64,000 nt of DNA from Volvox africanus (GCA_030268105.1 BSDZ01000021.1:558001-622000); one strand, 5' to 3'. Shown: positions 22,930-35,541, counted from the first letter of the stretch. Translations and numbers: made by a program. Notes: generated from the sequence alone by a model not told the origin.

Positions 22930-24350
22930 AGTTTGGTGTCAGTGGCTTCCTCCTCCACCTGGCCTAGGGGATTCCCTGACCGCATGAAGAAGTCTGTGAT
23001 GGCCCTTTGACGGGGTCCCTGCTCTGTACAAGTCTGATTTTTGAGACTGTGATGGCTGTGTCCTGGAGCCGCAGTCTCTACTTGCCTCTGCCCCGCACGG
23101 GTTGCTGCCCGGAGGTAGTATCTGCCATGTTCCATGGCTGACAGGGCTGTCATAGCTGTTACATCCCACGGCGCCTGATCACAGCCAGGGGGTGCCTGGA
23201 TGAGCCAGAGGTGTTGTCGGCCCATGCGCCCCTCTGTGGGGGTTGATGACGGCAAGTGTCTGTCAATCTGTTCCCGCACTGCCTGCGCTATGGGGCACTC
23301 CTAGGAATAGTGCATGCGCGGGGAGCAGAGATGGCTAGGTGTGCCTCCAAAGGTCCCGCATCCACAGGGCTGTGTGGGCATCCGGGTGTGTGTTTCCTGG
23401 TAGGGGTATTCCATCCACTGCAAGGTGCCACAGCATCTCCTTATTTTGGTTCTCCCAGTGCACCTCAGACCACAGGCGGGTGAGGGTTGCACGAAAGAGG
23501 TCGACTTCAGTCTCTAGGTCGAGCGGGGCTGCTGCTCCTGGTATGCCCATGGCCTCTTGCACAAAGGCTGCCATCAGCTGCTGTCGTTGTTCTTGGGCTG
23601 GCCCGCCCTGCAGCTGTGTGGCTTGGCGGACTGTTAGTCCATAGATTGGCACTGTGGCTGAGCCTCCATCAGGCAGTCCACAGCCAAAACGCCTGATGGT
23701 CATAGCCATCACTGTTTTGCGGTCAAGGAGGGGGGGGTGCGCCCGCTGTTCCTGTTGCTGTCTATCTTCCTCGTGTCTGCGGGTCTCCGCTGACCGAGCT
23801 GCCTCTAACTACATCGGGTTGATACCAGCGCACAGGGCAGTAATGGCGGCTCAGGTGACTTCCTTATTTCTCTGCAAGGTAGGCACTGTACTCGGGTCCA
23901 GATGGTGATGGGCCCAGCCAGCCCAACCGGCGTCCTGGAGGTTGGTCACTTGGCCGTGCTCCAACATGTCATAGACCCACATCAGGTCCCCCAAGGTCAG
24001 CAGCTTCTTGCGAGAGGCCAGCACTGTGGGATGCGCTTCAAGGCCTGGGCACCGACACATGCTGTCGCTGTTCCCGCAAGCATTGTTGTTAGGCAGTAAC
24101 TGGTTGCCCCACAGAGCTGCTGCTCAGCACCAGTCTCCTGGGGCCAAGGGTGGGTTGCAGATTTCTTCTGGCGGGGACAGATACCCCAGGGACCCAACAA
24201 TCCAGCTGATATCCTCAGGGAGGTTTGCCCCACCTATTCATGGCCCAAGGGCCCGGGCTGTGGTAAGGGCCCATGGCTGTAGGACGGGTAGGTGAGCTCC
24301 AGATAAGTGGCTAGGGTGCTAAACCAAGAATGGAGGGCTCCCGTTTTCAT
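22930..24350 (-). mobile_element. decayed LINE fragment: C-terminal part of the ORF2 polyprotein
   Basis: Minus-strand frames, broken by several frameshifts and stops, match the C-terminal part of the retrotransposon at 43847-45500: [31 protein letters not shown] and LLTLGDLMWVYDML correspond to closely similar segments there. The match covers roughly the region between about 44120 and 45490 of the better copy, in the same order. Divergence is much higher than between the copies inside the 43-55 kb nest, so this is an older insertion. Neither a 5' part nor reverse transcriptase is present. Confidence 0.85.
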
Positions 24351-24389
24351 GGTTCCCTGATAAAAATGAAATGAATGAATATGTATATA

Positions 24390-24440
24390 TGTATGAACGA
24401 GTTTCACACTGTGGGCGACTTGGCCCTAGAGGACAAGCAC
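24390..24440 (-). mobile_element. 3'-terminal scrap of a second LINE copy
   Basis: CACACTGTGGGCGACT and the following GACAAGCACC match the 3' end of the LINE family at 43190-43230 and 54680-54720. TATG-rich microsatellite lies on both sides, as in the nest. It lies upstream (in element orientation) of the 22930-24350 piece, so it belongs to a separate, strongly 5'-truncated insertion. Confidence 0.6.
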
Positions 24441-24538
24441 CCTTAGAGGACAAATACATATACATATCTATATCTATATATGTATGTATATGTACACACA
24501 CAGACACACACGCACACGATTTCTGATCGTTATCCTAG

Positions 24539-25126
24539 GGGTCACGGTGCTTGGTGCCACCAACCGTCCCGGCGCTGTGGACCCGGCGCTGCTGCGTCCT
24601 GGCCGCTTCTCCACCATTCTCCCGGTGCCGTCCCCAGACAGCGCCGGGCGACTGGTGGCGCTACGAGTGCATTGCCGCCGAATGCCTCTCGCGGAGGATG
24701 TGGAACTGGAGGCGGTGGCTGAGGAAACCGACATGTACACAGGTGAGGTGGAGTCTCAACCATGCCGTACCATAACACGCGGTTGGGACACACATACCGG
24801 AATTGGCGCATAGCCATCGCCGGCACAGCCGCACAGTCTCTATGCCGAATCCGTACCAGCCCTCCTTCCCTGACCACTTTAACTACCCTCCTCGCCCCGC
24901 ACATGCGTGCCTGCCTTTATGCGCTTTCCTGTGCTGCTCGGCCACCACAGGGGCAGGGCTGGAGGCAGTCTGCTGGGAAGCGGCGCTGGCGGCTCTGCGA
25001 GAGGACTTGCAGGGGGCCGCACAGGTGGCAGCACGCCACTTCATGGTGGCCCTGCGGACCGTGCAGCCCGCCTTGACTGCCGAGCACCTCAAGGCGCACG
25101 TGGATTGGGGACGCGGAAAGAGATAG
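24539..25126 (+). CDS. AAA+ ATPase (CDC48/CIP111-like), last two exons only
   Basis: Exons 24539-24742 and 24951-25126 join in phase (stop at 25126). The first carries the second region of homology of an AAA module, ATNRPGAVDPALLRPGRF, with the arginine-finger region, then VPSPDSAGRLVALRVH. The second carries the small helical lid (GLEAVCWEAALAALRE) and a C-terminus ending RHFMVALRTVQPALTAEHL, typical of the last domain of two-module AAA proteins such as CIP111/SPATA5 or NVL. The acceptor at 24538 implies further upstream exons with Walker A and B, but none is seen back to the transporter gene; the adjoining sequence is decayed LINE and microsatellite. It may be a 5'-truncated gene relic, or the upstream part may be lost from the assembly. 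The two exons show no disabling change. Confidence 0.75.
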
Positions 25127-26314
25127 GGCGCAGGGTGTAGCTGGAGGTTGCAATTTATTTTGCCGGGAAAATAGGATGGCTAGCTTGCACGGAGGCTAGC
25201 GGAGACGGAGCGGTCGTGGTGACAGGCGAAGCTGCTTAGAGGGGAAGAGGAGGCGTTGTGGAGGGTGGAGCTGCTGGAGGTGGCGTGGTAGAGGAGGGTG
25301 GTGCAGGTGCAGATCGGTATCCGACTAGACTCTGCTTCACACCTCAGGCCAAGTTCAGGATGGGAGATGCAGAAAGCAGGTGACGATTGCGCAGGGGCCC
25401 GGTGCGAAGCCACGGTAGGGAAGGGCAGTGGGGCCACAGTGACGGCATTGTGCACTTGGGAAAGATGTGCTTCACGTGATGTTTGGCAAGCAATGCTGTC
25501 CCTTCTTGGGGACCTTTTTCCCCGCGTGAGACCAGTCTGCACCAAAAGTTGGGAGGCGATGTGTCAGGGTCTTTGGGACTTGCGAGGCCTGGGAGTGTGC
25601 GGTAGCTGTAGCTGAGGTAGGATTGGTTATGGCGACGGGGGTTATGGATAGCGACAATAGATGAATTAGCGTGAGATAGCCCAGGTTTACAGTTTTTATG
25701 ATCATCTACGTAAAGCAGCATCTATATGGATTAGTTTACAGCGGTACGGAGGATGGCGATTCCTAGCGATTATAGAGGGTTGTAGTTAAGGGTATGTGGG
25801 ATGTATTGGTGCTTGACATTTATGTGTCTTGACGTCTTTCCTAGATGTCATGCAGGTGCATTTGGACCTTGCGTGTCTTGAACTGTGTAATGATGTTGGA
25901 TTTGTCCAGCAGCAGGACGCAGCTTGGGAAGCCTGGCAGGAACTCCAGACAGACAGCACGATAAATATACTATAGTGAAAGTTTCACGAGTTTTAGCTCA
26001 TATGCTTATTTTTGTACAAGGCAGCGTAATTCGTTTGCCTGCGCGGCGAGGGAGCACGTTACCGAAATGTACAACAACTGTGCTTAAAGGGGGTGGCTTT
26101 AAACCCATCCGCAACACCTTGTAGCTGCATATAAATTAAAGGTACAAATATATTTGGATGGTTGTTGTAAAATGCTAAAATAAGTGGATATATCAAGTCG
26201 AGGTGTTGCATTCACCACTTTTCAAGGCCAGCTAACTTGCACTGCGGCCATTATCCCGAACTGAGGTTTCCCTGTAATTTACTTGAAAACAAAACTGCAG
26301 AGGTTAAATGATAT
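25127..26314. other. intergenic region between the AAA exons and the FHA/BRCT gene
   Basis: No coding signal recognised. TGTAA at 25886-25890 could serve the AAA transcript. The final few hundred bases are AT-rich and must include the promoter of the next gene. Confidence 0.5.
25886..25890 (+). terminator. candidate TGTAA polyadenylation signal of the AAA gene
   Basis: Plus-strand TGTAA 760 bp after the stop at 25126. Confidence 0.35.
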
Positions 26315-29300
26315 ATGGCTTTTCTCGCCGCAACACAGTTAGCAGATGACTTCCTGCTTGCGACTCAGCCGGATCTAGCAGTAGAAACTGATTCTGATCC
26401 TGAGGAAAATGTCATCCTGCCACCTCAACAGGTTCGTCGTTTGCGATGCTTTCGCCCAGCTTGAAGCATCTAACTCGACTTGGGGCAACGCCTTAGCCCT
26501 CCACTCACCACCATCTACCAGGTTGGAGTACTTGTGGTGGACACAGAGCAGCGGATAGGGGTCGAGGAGTACCCCTTGTTCCTCGGTTAGTCATGGGGGA
26601 AGGTGCTGTCAGGGATAGTATTGCAGCCTGAACCCACGGTAGTATGCGGATGCAGGTTGCAACATAATTGGTCGAGACATTACAGATATTCCGGGTGCAG
26701 ATGAGGCTCGCCAGGAGCGGCTTCGGCAATGGCGTAGCGAAAACCTCGAGGTCCATGTCGAAGGTGAGCATGCTCATGGAAGCTTTGCGTTCCCTTCGGA
26801 CTGCGGTGTCCGTATTGTCTATCATAAGACCTCAACTTCCTACTCTCGTTCCCTTTGCGCACGCTTTGAGGGTAAGGAGATTGAGGGTTAGGAAATCATC
26901 AGGCACGCGACCAAAAAGTCCTTTTCCTATTCATTCAACACGTGAGGTGCTCAACCACAAACACACATGCACACACTCTCTTCCCCTTGTCGTGTCGTCC
27001 CCTCTCTCCTCTTATGCAGCTATCTTCGTACCTGAACCCAGCCTCTCCAAGACGCATGCTCATATATGTAAGTGCTCCATATGGTCCGCAGAGTGACCGG
27101 CCGGGTGAGGAACTGGGCTCTTGCGGATTCGGAACGTCTATCAGAGTGGTCCAGCCAGTGGGCTAACTAAATATTAGTCTAGGCAGCTATCCATCAGAGG
27201 GACAACTTCATGGTAATGACAACGGTCCGCATGCCTTTGCTGTCGTTCCGCTGTGTAGACTTGGCGGACGGGGGCCTCAACTGCTTCGTCACTGCGCTCT
27301 GCACCACCAACCCGGTATGTCCGCGCGGCCGCACATCTCCCGAACCACTGTAGCCCAGCCGCCGCTTACACTGAACAAAATCTCGTTCGCGTTTCCTTAG
27401 CTTTGCTTAGTGCGGAAACTCCTTCCTTCCTCCTGTCCCTGCTACCCCTGCTATTCTGTAACTTATCCCCTCAAGCTCGAGGTTCCTTTCTGAACTCCCT
27501 CATATTCTCAGCGTGGACTCAGCAAGGTTCAAGTGTTCCCACTTCCGCGCGCTGCCGGGCCATTACAGAGCTTCATGGTACCTGCGGGCGCCGCGTCCCG
27601 CGCGCATACGATGTCGCCGGGGGTGCGCTACAACGTGCGCCCCGACGATGTACTGCGCTTCGGCCGCCTCTCTTGCCGTGTGCTGTGCGGCCCAGACTGG
27701 CTGGCACGCGGGCAACAGCAGCCCCTGCAGCAATCATCGCTGCCGCAGCAGCAGCAGCAGCAGCGGCTGATAAGGCTGCAGCCGTGGCAGGGAAATGGGG
27801 AGGCTGAATATCAGCAGCAGGGACTGGACGGCAGGTTGGGTTCGGAGCATCATCGTGGCTCCCCACAGCATGTGCAGCACCGCATGGACCAGGGTTATTC
27901 CTGGCAGCGCCAGGAACAGCAGCACCAAGGCTTCATATCAATCTGGCCATCCTCGCCTGGAGCGGTGAAGCGGCCCAGTGGTGCAGCAATGGCACATGGA
28001 AAAGCAGGCGATATGGAAGGTCTACAAGCAGGAAGAGCAGAGGAGCGCCTTGGGGGAGTGGTTTCTGGTGGTGCAGGAATTGGCCCTACTGCGGGTTCTT
28101 TCCTGCCCGCTGCTAGTGCCGATGCAGTGGAGGGCCATACGCATGGAGACGCTGGGGCGACTGGACAACCCGGGCAGCCACGGTTTGTGCCGCCGACCCA
28201 GGACGTCTTGGTGGGACTGCTGCCGCAGCTGCCGGAAGGGCAGCAGCATGAAGCTGGGATGCTGGCACCGCGACTGCAGCAACATCAACATGGACCTCTG
28301 CCGGTTTCAGTTATGCCGGTGATTGCGCTGGTGCCGCCGCAGGGTGCTGGAGCTGCGGGGGGCTTGTCCCGGCCCGACACGCTAACTGCGGCGGCTGGCG
28401 CAGTCGGGCCGGGACCTTCAGGGGCAGTTCACGGGGCAGTTCAACCTTCAGGTGCGGTGCTCGTGCAGCTTTACGGCGGAGCACGCGCATTGCTGCCGGG
28501 AGATGCGGCAGCCGCAATGCTGCCGTTGCAGGTGCAGATGCCGTTTCCACTGGCACAGGTAGTGAGCGAAACCGAGGAGGAAGAAGAGGACGGGGAGGGC
28601 GAATTTGAAGCGGAGGAAAAAGGGAAAGATGCGGCTGCAGTCGCTCCGAGAGCTGGTACCACTGCCCCTCCAGCCCCTCCGGCCCCGTGGTGGGAGCTGG
28701 CAGACAGCCTGGATGACACCCACGACGGCGCTTGGTAAGCTGTGGTATGTATAAAACCTCGGTCGAAACTAGGAGTCGTGGGATGTGCTTTTAGGGTCCC
28801 TGGGTGATGCCGCATTGTCCGCACCCAGCCGACTTGAGCTCTACATTGGGCGAAACAGTCTTTGGTCGTGCTGGTTGATACACCTGTCTCGGTATTCAGT
28901 TGTTTGTCAGGCGAAGCTCTGTCGTCATCGAGCGTTTTCACACAGCCCCGCTCGAGGCATATACTAGTCGGGGTGGATGTTACTGTGGCTAAGGGCTTCT
29001 TTAAAGCCATCACAATCAAGACTTATCATGATCACCATCGCCACGAAACCGTGCTCCGTCCTGGTATCGGACCGCCTGCGTGCTTGGAGAAGGCTAAATC
29101 GGCTGGTGGACCTTCAGCTGATCTTCCCTGTTTTGTTCCCTGGTGGCTTCCCTGTTTTCGCAGGGGCGCATCCCAGAGCGCTGGTAGGCCGGAAGAGGCG
29201 GACACCGACACCGGTTCTCCCGGACCTGGCGGCGGCGCGGAGGTGCTGCACTTACGGGCTGGAGAAGAAGCGGGTAATAGGTCGCGGCAGCATCCGTCGC

Positions 29301-32300
29301 GACCGTTGAGCGTGAAACTTGAGCCGGTGGACAAGTGCGGTGAATTGCAATCTGCCAACGGTGTCCAAGTGAGCGGTGTTGAACACCCTGATGAGGATAT
29401 GCGCCCGCATTCCGTTGGGGATGACGACCGCAGCGTCTGTGACGACGACGCCGTCATGTGCGATCTGACGCAGCCGCCCGATGAGGAGGTTCTGGGTGTT
29501 GCCCCTGGCGACGGTTTTGTCACAGCAGACGATGCAGGAGACGAAGCTCGCGTCCGCGAACAGCAAGAAAACCAACATCAGCTCCCCTGCAGCTCCACGG
29601 AGCTGGGCCCCGGCCGTCCCAGACCAGTCGGCCCCAGTCCGCCACAAGAGGCCTACTCGGACGATGATACAGCGCCACCGTCACCACCTTCACCGTCACC
29701 GTCACTGTCCGATGCAGCAAACCATGTTGGTGCGAGCGAGGATGAGGAAACCTCGCGAGCGAGCGAGGATAAAGCGGGGACGGGTGGCGGCAGGATTATG
29801 GCCAGCGGCGGCGCCGATGTGCGCAGTCACTTACTAGTAAGTACTGATCTGACACGGATGGTATTGGCTGAAAGAGTGCCACAAATGGCTGCTGCGGCGG
29901 CGCCAGTAGTGCCGCCAACTCAGTTGGTGGAAACCTCACTGGTGCCGCCTCCGATGTATGCATCAGTGCCGCCACCACCGCAGCAGCAGCACCAGCTGAC
30001 ATGCCCGTCGCATTCGCTACAAATGGACTCACACCAGGGCAGGTTTGGTCAAGTCGTGCAACCGCAATGCCGGAAGCAGCAACGGCGAAGCAGCTACCCC
30101 GAGGGAAGGGAATGGACAGATCGATCAGTCTGGGGCGTACATGGGATGGCGGGAGAAGCGGGTGGTGGCCATGAGCTGCTTCCAGACGCTGTTGGCGGCT
30201 GTCGGCGGCTTCTGCTCGGTATCCTGACGGACCCCAGCCCTAGCTCCAGCCCGAACCCCGATTCAGATGGTAAGGTGGACGGAAAGCCAGTTTCTACAGA
30301 CCACCACCAACATCCTGAGGACCTGAAGCCCCATTTTGCTCCTCTACGATATCCGGCAGCGCCTCTTCTGCAGCGTCTGGAAGACCAGCATCAACTACAG
30401 CCGTCGTTGCGGCCTCGGACTGCTGCAGTGGTGGAGGCACTGTCGAAGTCGCCGTCACCAACAGTGCACGGCAACGATGTAGGCGCATCCAAATCCCTGC
30501 CAGCGGCGGCGGTGGCGGCCACGATAGGGCCAGGGATTGCGGCCACGGTGGGGATCCCTGCGGTAGGTACGGAGCCGCCGTGTACGGGACCACTGGCGCC
30601 GTTTAACATATCGCAGAGCGCAAGCCCCTGGGATTTGAATGCAGTTCAGCAGCGGGTGGGACGCCTGGTATCGCTGCTGTGCTCCGCAGAGTCATCGGAA
30701 CCTTCACAGGAAGAATTGCTACAGCCGCGGCAGCTGCAGCAGCCACTCAAGCAAATGCCATCAGGCAGGCGCGATGCGGGAAATGTCGCGACCTTAGGCG
30801 GTCCGGGTCAGGAAGGCCCGGCGCCTCGGGCTGATGCAGTCGAGATGGCGCCGTCTGGGCCCAGCATGCCCTTAAGTCTCGTGAACGAGCAGCCGCCACC
30901 CGCACAGCCGCAGCCGCTATTGCGCCAGCAGCTGCCAGAGCAGCATCCATTGTTGTTGAATGCAAGCGCTGTGGCGGTGCCGCCGACTCGTGCAGCAGGC
31001 GAGATGCAGTCGTTGACGGGAGCAGCGGCGAATGCTGAACTGCTGCCGCAGCCGCGTCCGCCGCTTCCTTCACCTATCCCCCCGGGCAGCCCCTCTGTTT
31101 CGGTGCGGTCATTTGTGATGCCGGGCTTCGGGACGCAGGTAGGAAGACGCAGCTGGGGGAGGACGGATGGGGCTGTTCATCCTTCGGCGGCTCTTAGACC
31201 TGAAGGGGTTTGGGGGATGGAGCTATTTGGAGGGCTACACACCGTGTGCACTTCACATGTCAATATGCTGGGCCGGGAGGGGAGTCGCAGCCGTCTCCTT
31301 ACTCAAGCCCACCTTTCCGTGCGGCCGCTGCCGCACCTGCTTTACAGATTGCGGCAGATGCGCTGCAGCAGCTCATGATGGCGGAGAGCGCACCTGACCG
31401 GGTAAGTATTGTTCGTACCGCGAGGACTAGTGTTCGTGCGCGTTGCGGGAGGATCAGCGTCGTGGGGTATGCAAACCCGAGTTGTAGGCCTTGCGCTAGT
31501 CGCGGTCATGACGTGAGATGGGCTTCCATGGTGTCCCATACTTGACTTGACTGTATTTTGCCATTCAGCCATTCTCATTCCGGGTCCTCGCCATTTGTCC
31601 AATGGGTAGTGATGAATCCTCTCCTCCAGTCAGAACGCAGAATCGTCGCCGTGCCCAAGGTTGGATGCGGCAGCAGCTGAGCTCCGCCTCGCGAGGGATA
31701 CCGTGCTAACTCACTCAGCAGCAGAGCTTGACCATAGAGGCAATCCGGGTAGGGAGATGCAAGTACTAGGAGGTGCGTACCGTGGTGGTCGCGTTGGTGG
31801 CGGCGGCCGCGGCCGTATTGGTGGCGCAAAGGTAGAGCAATTTGGATACAGCAATGCGGACTACGTGTACGAATTTCCAGCCGACGCCGGCGATGATGGC
31901 GATGAGGACTACGTGCAGACGCCACGGCGCGGTAGGGGGCGAGGACGGGGAGCAAGGGGAGGGCGGGGTCGTGGCGGGCGGGGAAGCAAGGGCGCGCGAG
32001 GGGCCGGCAAGCCACCCACAGGGCTTCCTCGCTCGACTGGGGCCAAGCGGCGCGCCTCAGGTACCCCCAACGAGGTATCACCGACCGGAGGTGCTGGATC
32101 AGCGCGTGTGCCGCCGCCGGGAAAGCGATCACGTCACGGAAGCCGGGAGGCTTCACCTGTGCCTCAGGGCGCGGATGAATCTCACCACCAGCCTCAGCAG
32201 CAGCAGCTGTTTGGGGAACTGTCTTACGATCTGCAGTGCCGTGCCTTGCAGCAACAACAGCAGCAACAGCAGCAGCAGCAGCTACAACAGCAGCTGCTGC

Positions 32301-35300
32301 TTCAGCTTCAGCAGCAGGGACTGATAGGAATTCCATCTGCGGTATCGCAGCCTGTGCCTGCTAAGGGCCCGAAAGGCCGCGGTCGGGGCCGTCCCCCGGC
32401 CAGTGGTCGGGGATGCGCAGCATTGACAATGGCAGCGGCAGCCGACTTAGCGGCAGCTGGAGTTGCCATTGCGCCGGGGGGGCCTCATGTCGCGGCGGAA
32501 AGGACACCAGGCAGCGGCACTGCGGCACAGATAGAGGCGGTAGTGCCTAAAGTTGGCCAGCTGGCTTCACCGCGGTTGCAGTGGGCGACGAGGCGGCGGC
32601 GGACATCGGCGTCATTGTCTCGGGAGGGGTCTGCGGAGCTGCTGCAGGGCTCCGGGTCATCGGGACAGTCACCACCGCCACCACCTCCTCATCCATCGCC
32701 ACATCCACAGACCTTGCCGGTGCTATCCTCGCAAGGGCCTTCGCCACTGCTTCCAACTCCATCGGCCCCGCGGCCACAGGACGACCCACCTTTGACATTG
32801 GCCCCCGAGGTCACGGGTCCCTTGCCGCTGTCGCCATCGCTGCAGCGGCATCAGGGAGAAATGGAACAGCTTTCTCCGGAGAGGCAACCGGCGTCGCAGC
32901 ACCAGACTTCGCCGGAATTAGTAAATCTACAGCAACGTCATCTGCAGCGACACGATCAGGTATCACCGACCCCGTCCCCCCTGCAGCCGCAGCCGCAGCA
33001 GCAGCAAGACGTTCAGGAGGATCCTTCAACTCCAACGCTAGACGATGAGATGCAGCACGCTCATCACGACGGCGGCGATGACGGCAGCCACCTCGTAGCC
33101 TTCCCTATCAGGCGCGCTGAACCTCGTCCACGGTCCTCGACCGGGATCGGCAGCCCTGGAGGAACCCGGGGAGAGGGCGCGCTCCGTGATGCTGACGGAT
33201 CTGTAGCTGTGGCTGAGCCGTGCACATTCGGCGTTGCGACTGTGACTGGGGCTGCGGCAGCGGCGCCATTGCAGGAAGATCCTTCGCTGCGGCACTGGGA
33301 GGAGGCTCAGACGGCACGGCGACGGGCCGGGGGGGAAGATGCCGTCAAAGAGCCGCCACATGCTCCTGGAACAACCTCCACTCCTGTCGGCACCACGTCG
33401 GCAACAGCTGCCACGGGTCGCCCTTTCAAGCGCCCTCGCATGGTTGCCGCGTCGGTGACAACTGCAGCTGCCGCAGCTGGCACCGCCGCTGCCATGGGCC
33501 CCGCCTCCGAGCCGCCGTCTGTTGCCACTGTCGAAGGCCCTGAAACGTCTGCTGAGCATGACAAAAGAGAGCCGGCCAGCGCCACAACACACGCCTTGCC
33601 GAAGCCGGAGCCGGAGCTGCAGCCGCAGCCGCAGCGATTGCAGGAGCTGAACCCGCAGCAGCAGCAGCAACTTCCGGGGTTGGGTGAAGCTCAACAGCTT
33701 CACGCTGAGCAGCCGGCGCAGCAGATGCGGGACGCTGTGGGAGGTGTGGGGGGTAGTGGCAGTGGCGGGAGAGGCGGTGGCAGGCGTCCTGCGCCCAAGC
33801 GGGCTGGCAAACGGAAGGCGGCTGCTCTGGAAGAGCTGCCTAGCACCGAACAGGAGCCGGTTCTGGAGCCAGGAGTCGAGGTAAAGCCAGAGCCATCCGC
33901 CGAGGGGTTGGCTGAAACACGGGAGCCGCGGGTCCGCAGCCCTGGTCCGTCCCGTGACCGTTTGGGAAACGGTGCTGCCGCAGCCTCGCCAATCGGCGGC
34001 GTGATCTTAGCGGGCCCGGCAGTTGAGGAGCAACGCACACCGCATGGGGCAGGGGAAGTCCGTGGCACCTCCGCGCCCGAAGGCCGCCCACCGCTGGCGC
34101 GGCGGCCGCCGTCAGAACAGCAACTGCAGTTGGAGCAGCAAAAGATGCAGCAGCAGCAGCAGGGATGCTCCTCTTGCTCGCATGGGGAAGCTGCAGGCGC
34201 GGCACCCAAGCGCCGCAGCAGCACCGGCGCTCGGAAGCCACGTGCAAGCAAAGCCCGACACGCGGCGGCCCCCGCAGAGGCGGATGGGCCGACTGCAGAA
34301 AAGCCCGATGTTGTCGTACCCATAGGCCACGACTCCAGTGCAGCCGCCAGTCCGCAGCTACCCCGTCATGCCGGCTCATCTCCAGGCGTTGCTACGGGGC
34401 TCCGGCGTCGTCGCGTTAGCAGCCACAATGGCGCAGCGGGCGGCAGCCAGCTTGCCGCTGCTGAAGGCGGATTAGCTGCCCCAACCGCATCCACAGCAGT
34501 CATAGTGTCCATAAGCCGCAACATCCCCGAGCGAGAGCGCAATGGCCTGGCGGCAGCAGTGCAGCAGCTGGGCGGCCGCGTGGCGGAGGACGAGGAGGCG
34601 GATGCGGGCGGCTTTACGCATCTGCTGCTGGCGCGCAACGCCTTCACGACCAGCATGAAGGTGCTAGCGGCGCTTGCTGCGGGGCGGCCTCTGCTGGACG
34701 CGGCGTGGCTGAATGCTTGTCGTGCTGCGGGGATGTGGCTTGAGCCGCATTCGGAACACACAGCGGTTGACCCGAAGGCAGAGAAACAGCACAAGTTCAG
34801 GATATGGGATGCCTATCGAACCACTCAGCGCGAAGGGCCCATGCTGCAAGGTGAGGCACCTTTACCAGGGCCTGCGGGAGGACTGGGATGTGGGCTTACG
34901 TGACGATCAAACACCATGCTCGCTCTCTTCCGTTCCGTATTAATCCAGGGAAGGATGCGCCCGAAGCAACCGCCCCCCAATAACTTGAAGTGTGTACGGC
35001 GCCGGTCAGGCTGATCCTGCGCCCGTGCTTAAGCCTGCGCAATGCGAAAGGTGCATCTGACGTCTAACGCCGTACCGCCGCTGCCACTCTCCGTGCCATC
35101 TCTCCTCGCGATTTCACTTTAGGTCGCACTTTTTACGCCACACCGCTCCGGTCCCTGGAGGACGCTAAGAAGGTCCCGGCAGGAGCAAGTACTGGGAGCG
35201 GCAGCAAAGCCAGCAAGGCCATCGGGCGGACGAGTACTGGCGGCGCTGGGCGCTGCAGCGGCGCCGCAACCGCCAGCCCCCCCCCCGCCGAATGTAGCCC

Positions 35301-35541
35301 TGGCTCTGGCGCCGGCCCCGCACAGGGCCTGGCACTTATTGCTCAGCTGGCGGGTGCCAGGCTGCTGGTAGAGGCACGGGAGGTTGTGGCGGGTGAGACA
35401 GTGGTAGTGGGGCAGCCTGGGGAGCTGCGCTGGGCCCGACAACACCTGCCAGCCGGAACGCGGGTGTATGACAAGGACGGCTTCGTACAGGCGCTGTTGC
35501 ATCAGCGGCTGGACGGTATCAAGCCAGCCTTCGTAGTATGA
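26315..35541 (+). CDS. MDC1-like DNA-damage mediator: FHA-like N-terminus, long disordered middle, C-terminal tandem BRCT
   Basis: Well supported exons: 26315-26431, 26522-26585, 27512-28734, 29164-31138, 31348-31401, 31634-34850 and 35123-35541, in phase from 27512 to the stop. One or two exons between 26586 and 27511 are uncertain (26686-26871 is open and in phase). The product is about 2,300 residues. The N-terminus is acidic, then VGVLVVDTEQRIG..YPLFLG resembles the first FHA strands and MSPGVRYNVRPDDVLRFG the last ones; the FHA centre is not resolved. The middle is Gln/Pro/Ala-rich with acidic Ser/Asp/Glu clusters and an RG-rich patch near 31930. The C-terminus holds BRCT1 (LAAAVQQLGGRV, MKVLAALAAGRPLLDAAWL) and BRCT2 (GRTFYATPLRSLED ... 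LLHQRLDGIKPAFVV). The linker AVDPKAEKQHKFRIWDA strongly recalls animal MDC1, a chromatin adaptor at DNA breaks. Confidence 0.8.
32247..32285 (+). repeat. CAG repeat coding a glutamine run in the MDC1-like protein
   Basis: Consecutive CAG/CAA codons in frame give an interrupted run of more than ten glutamines, followed by more Gln- and Leu-rich sequence to about 32320. Such runs are common in volvocine nuclear proteins and often vary in length. Confidence 0.8.

Noticed and set aside
31575..33703. Long minus-strand frames of 200-250 residues opposite the MDC1-like gene
   Set aside because: They are antisense shadows of GC-rich, Gln/Ala-rich coding sequence; no domain is seen in them.
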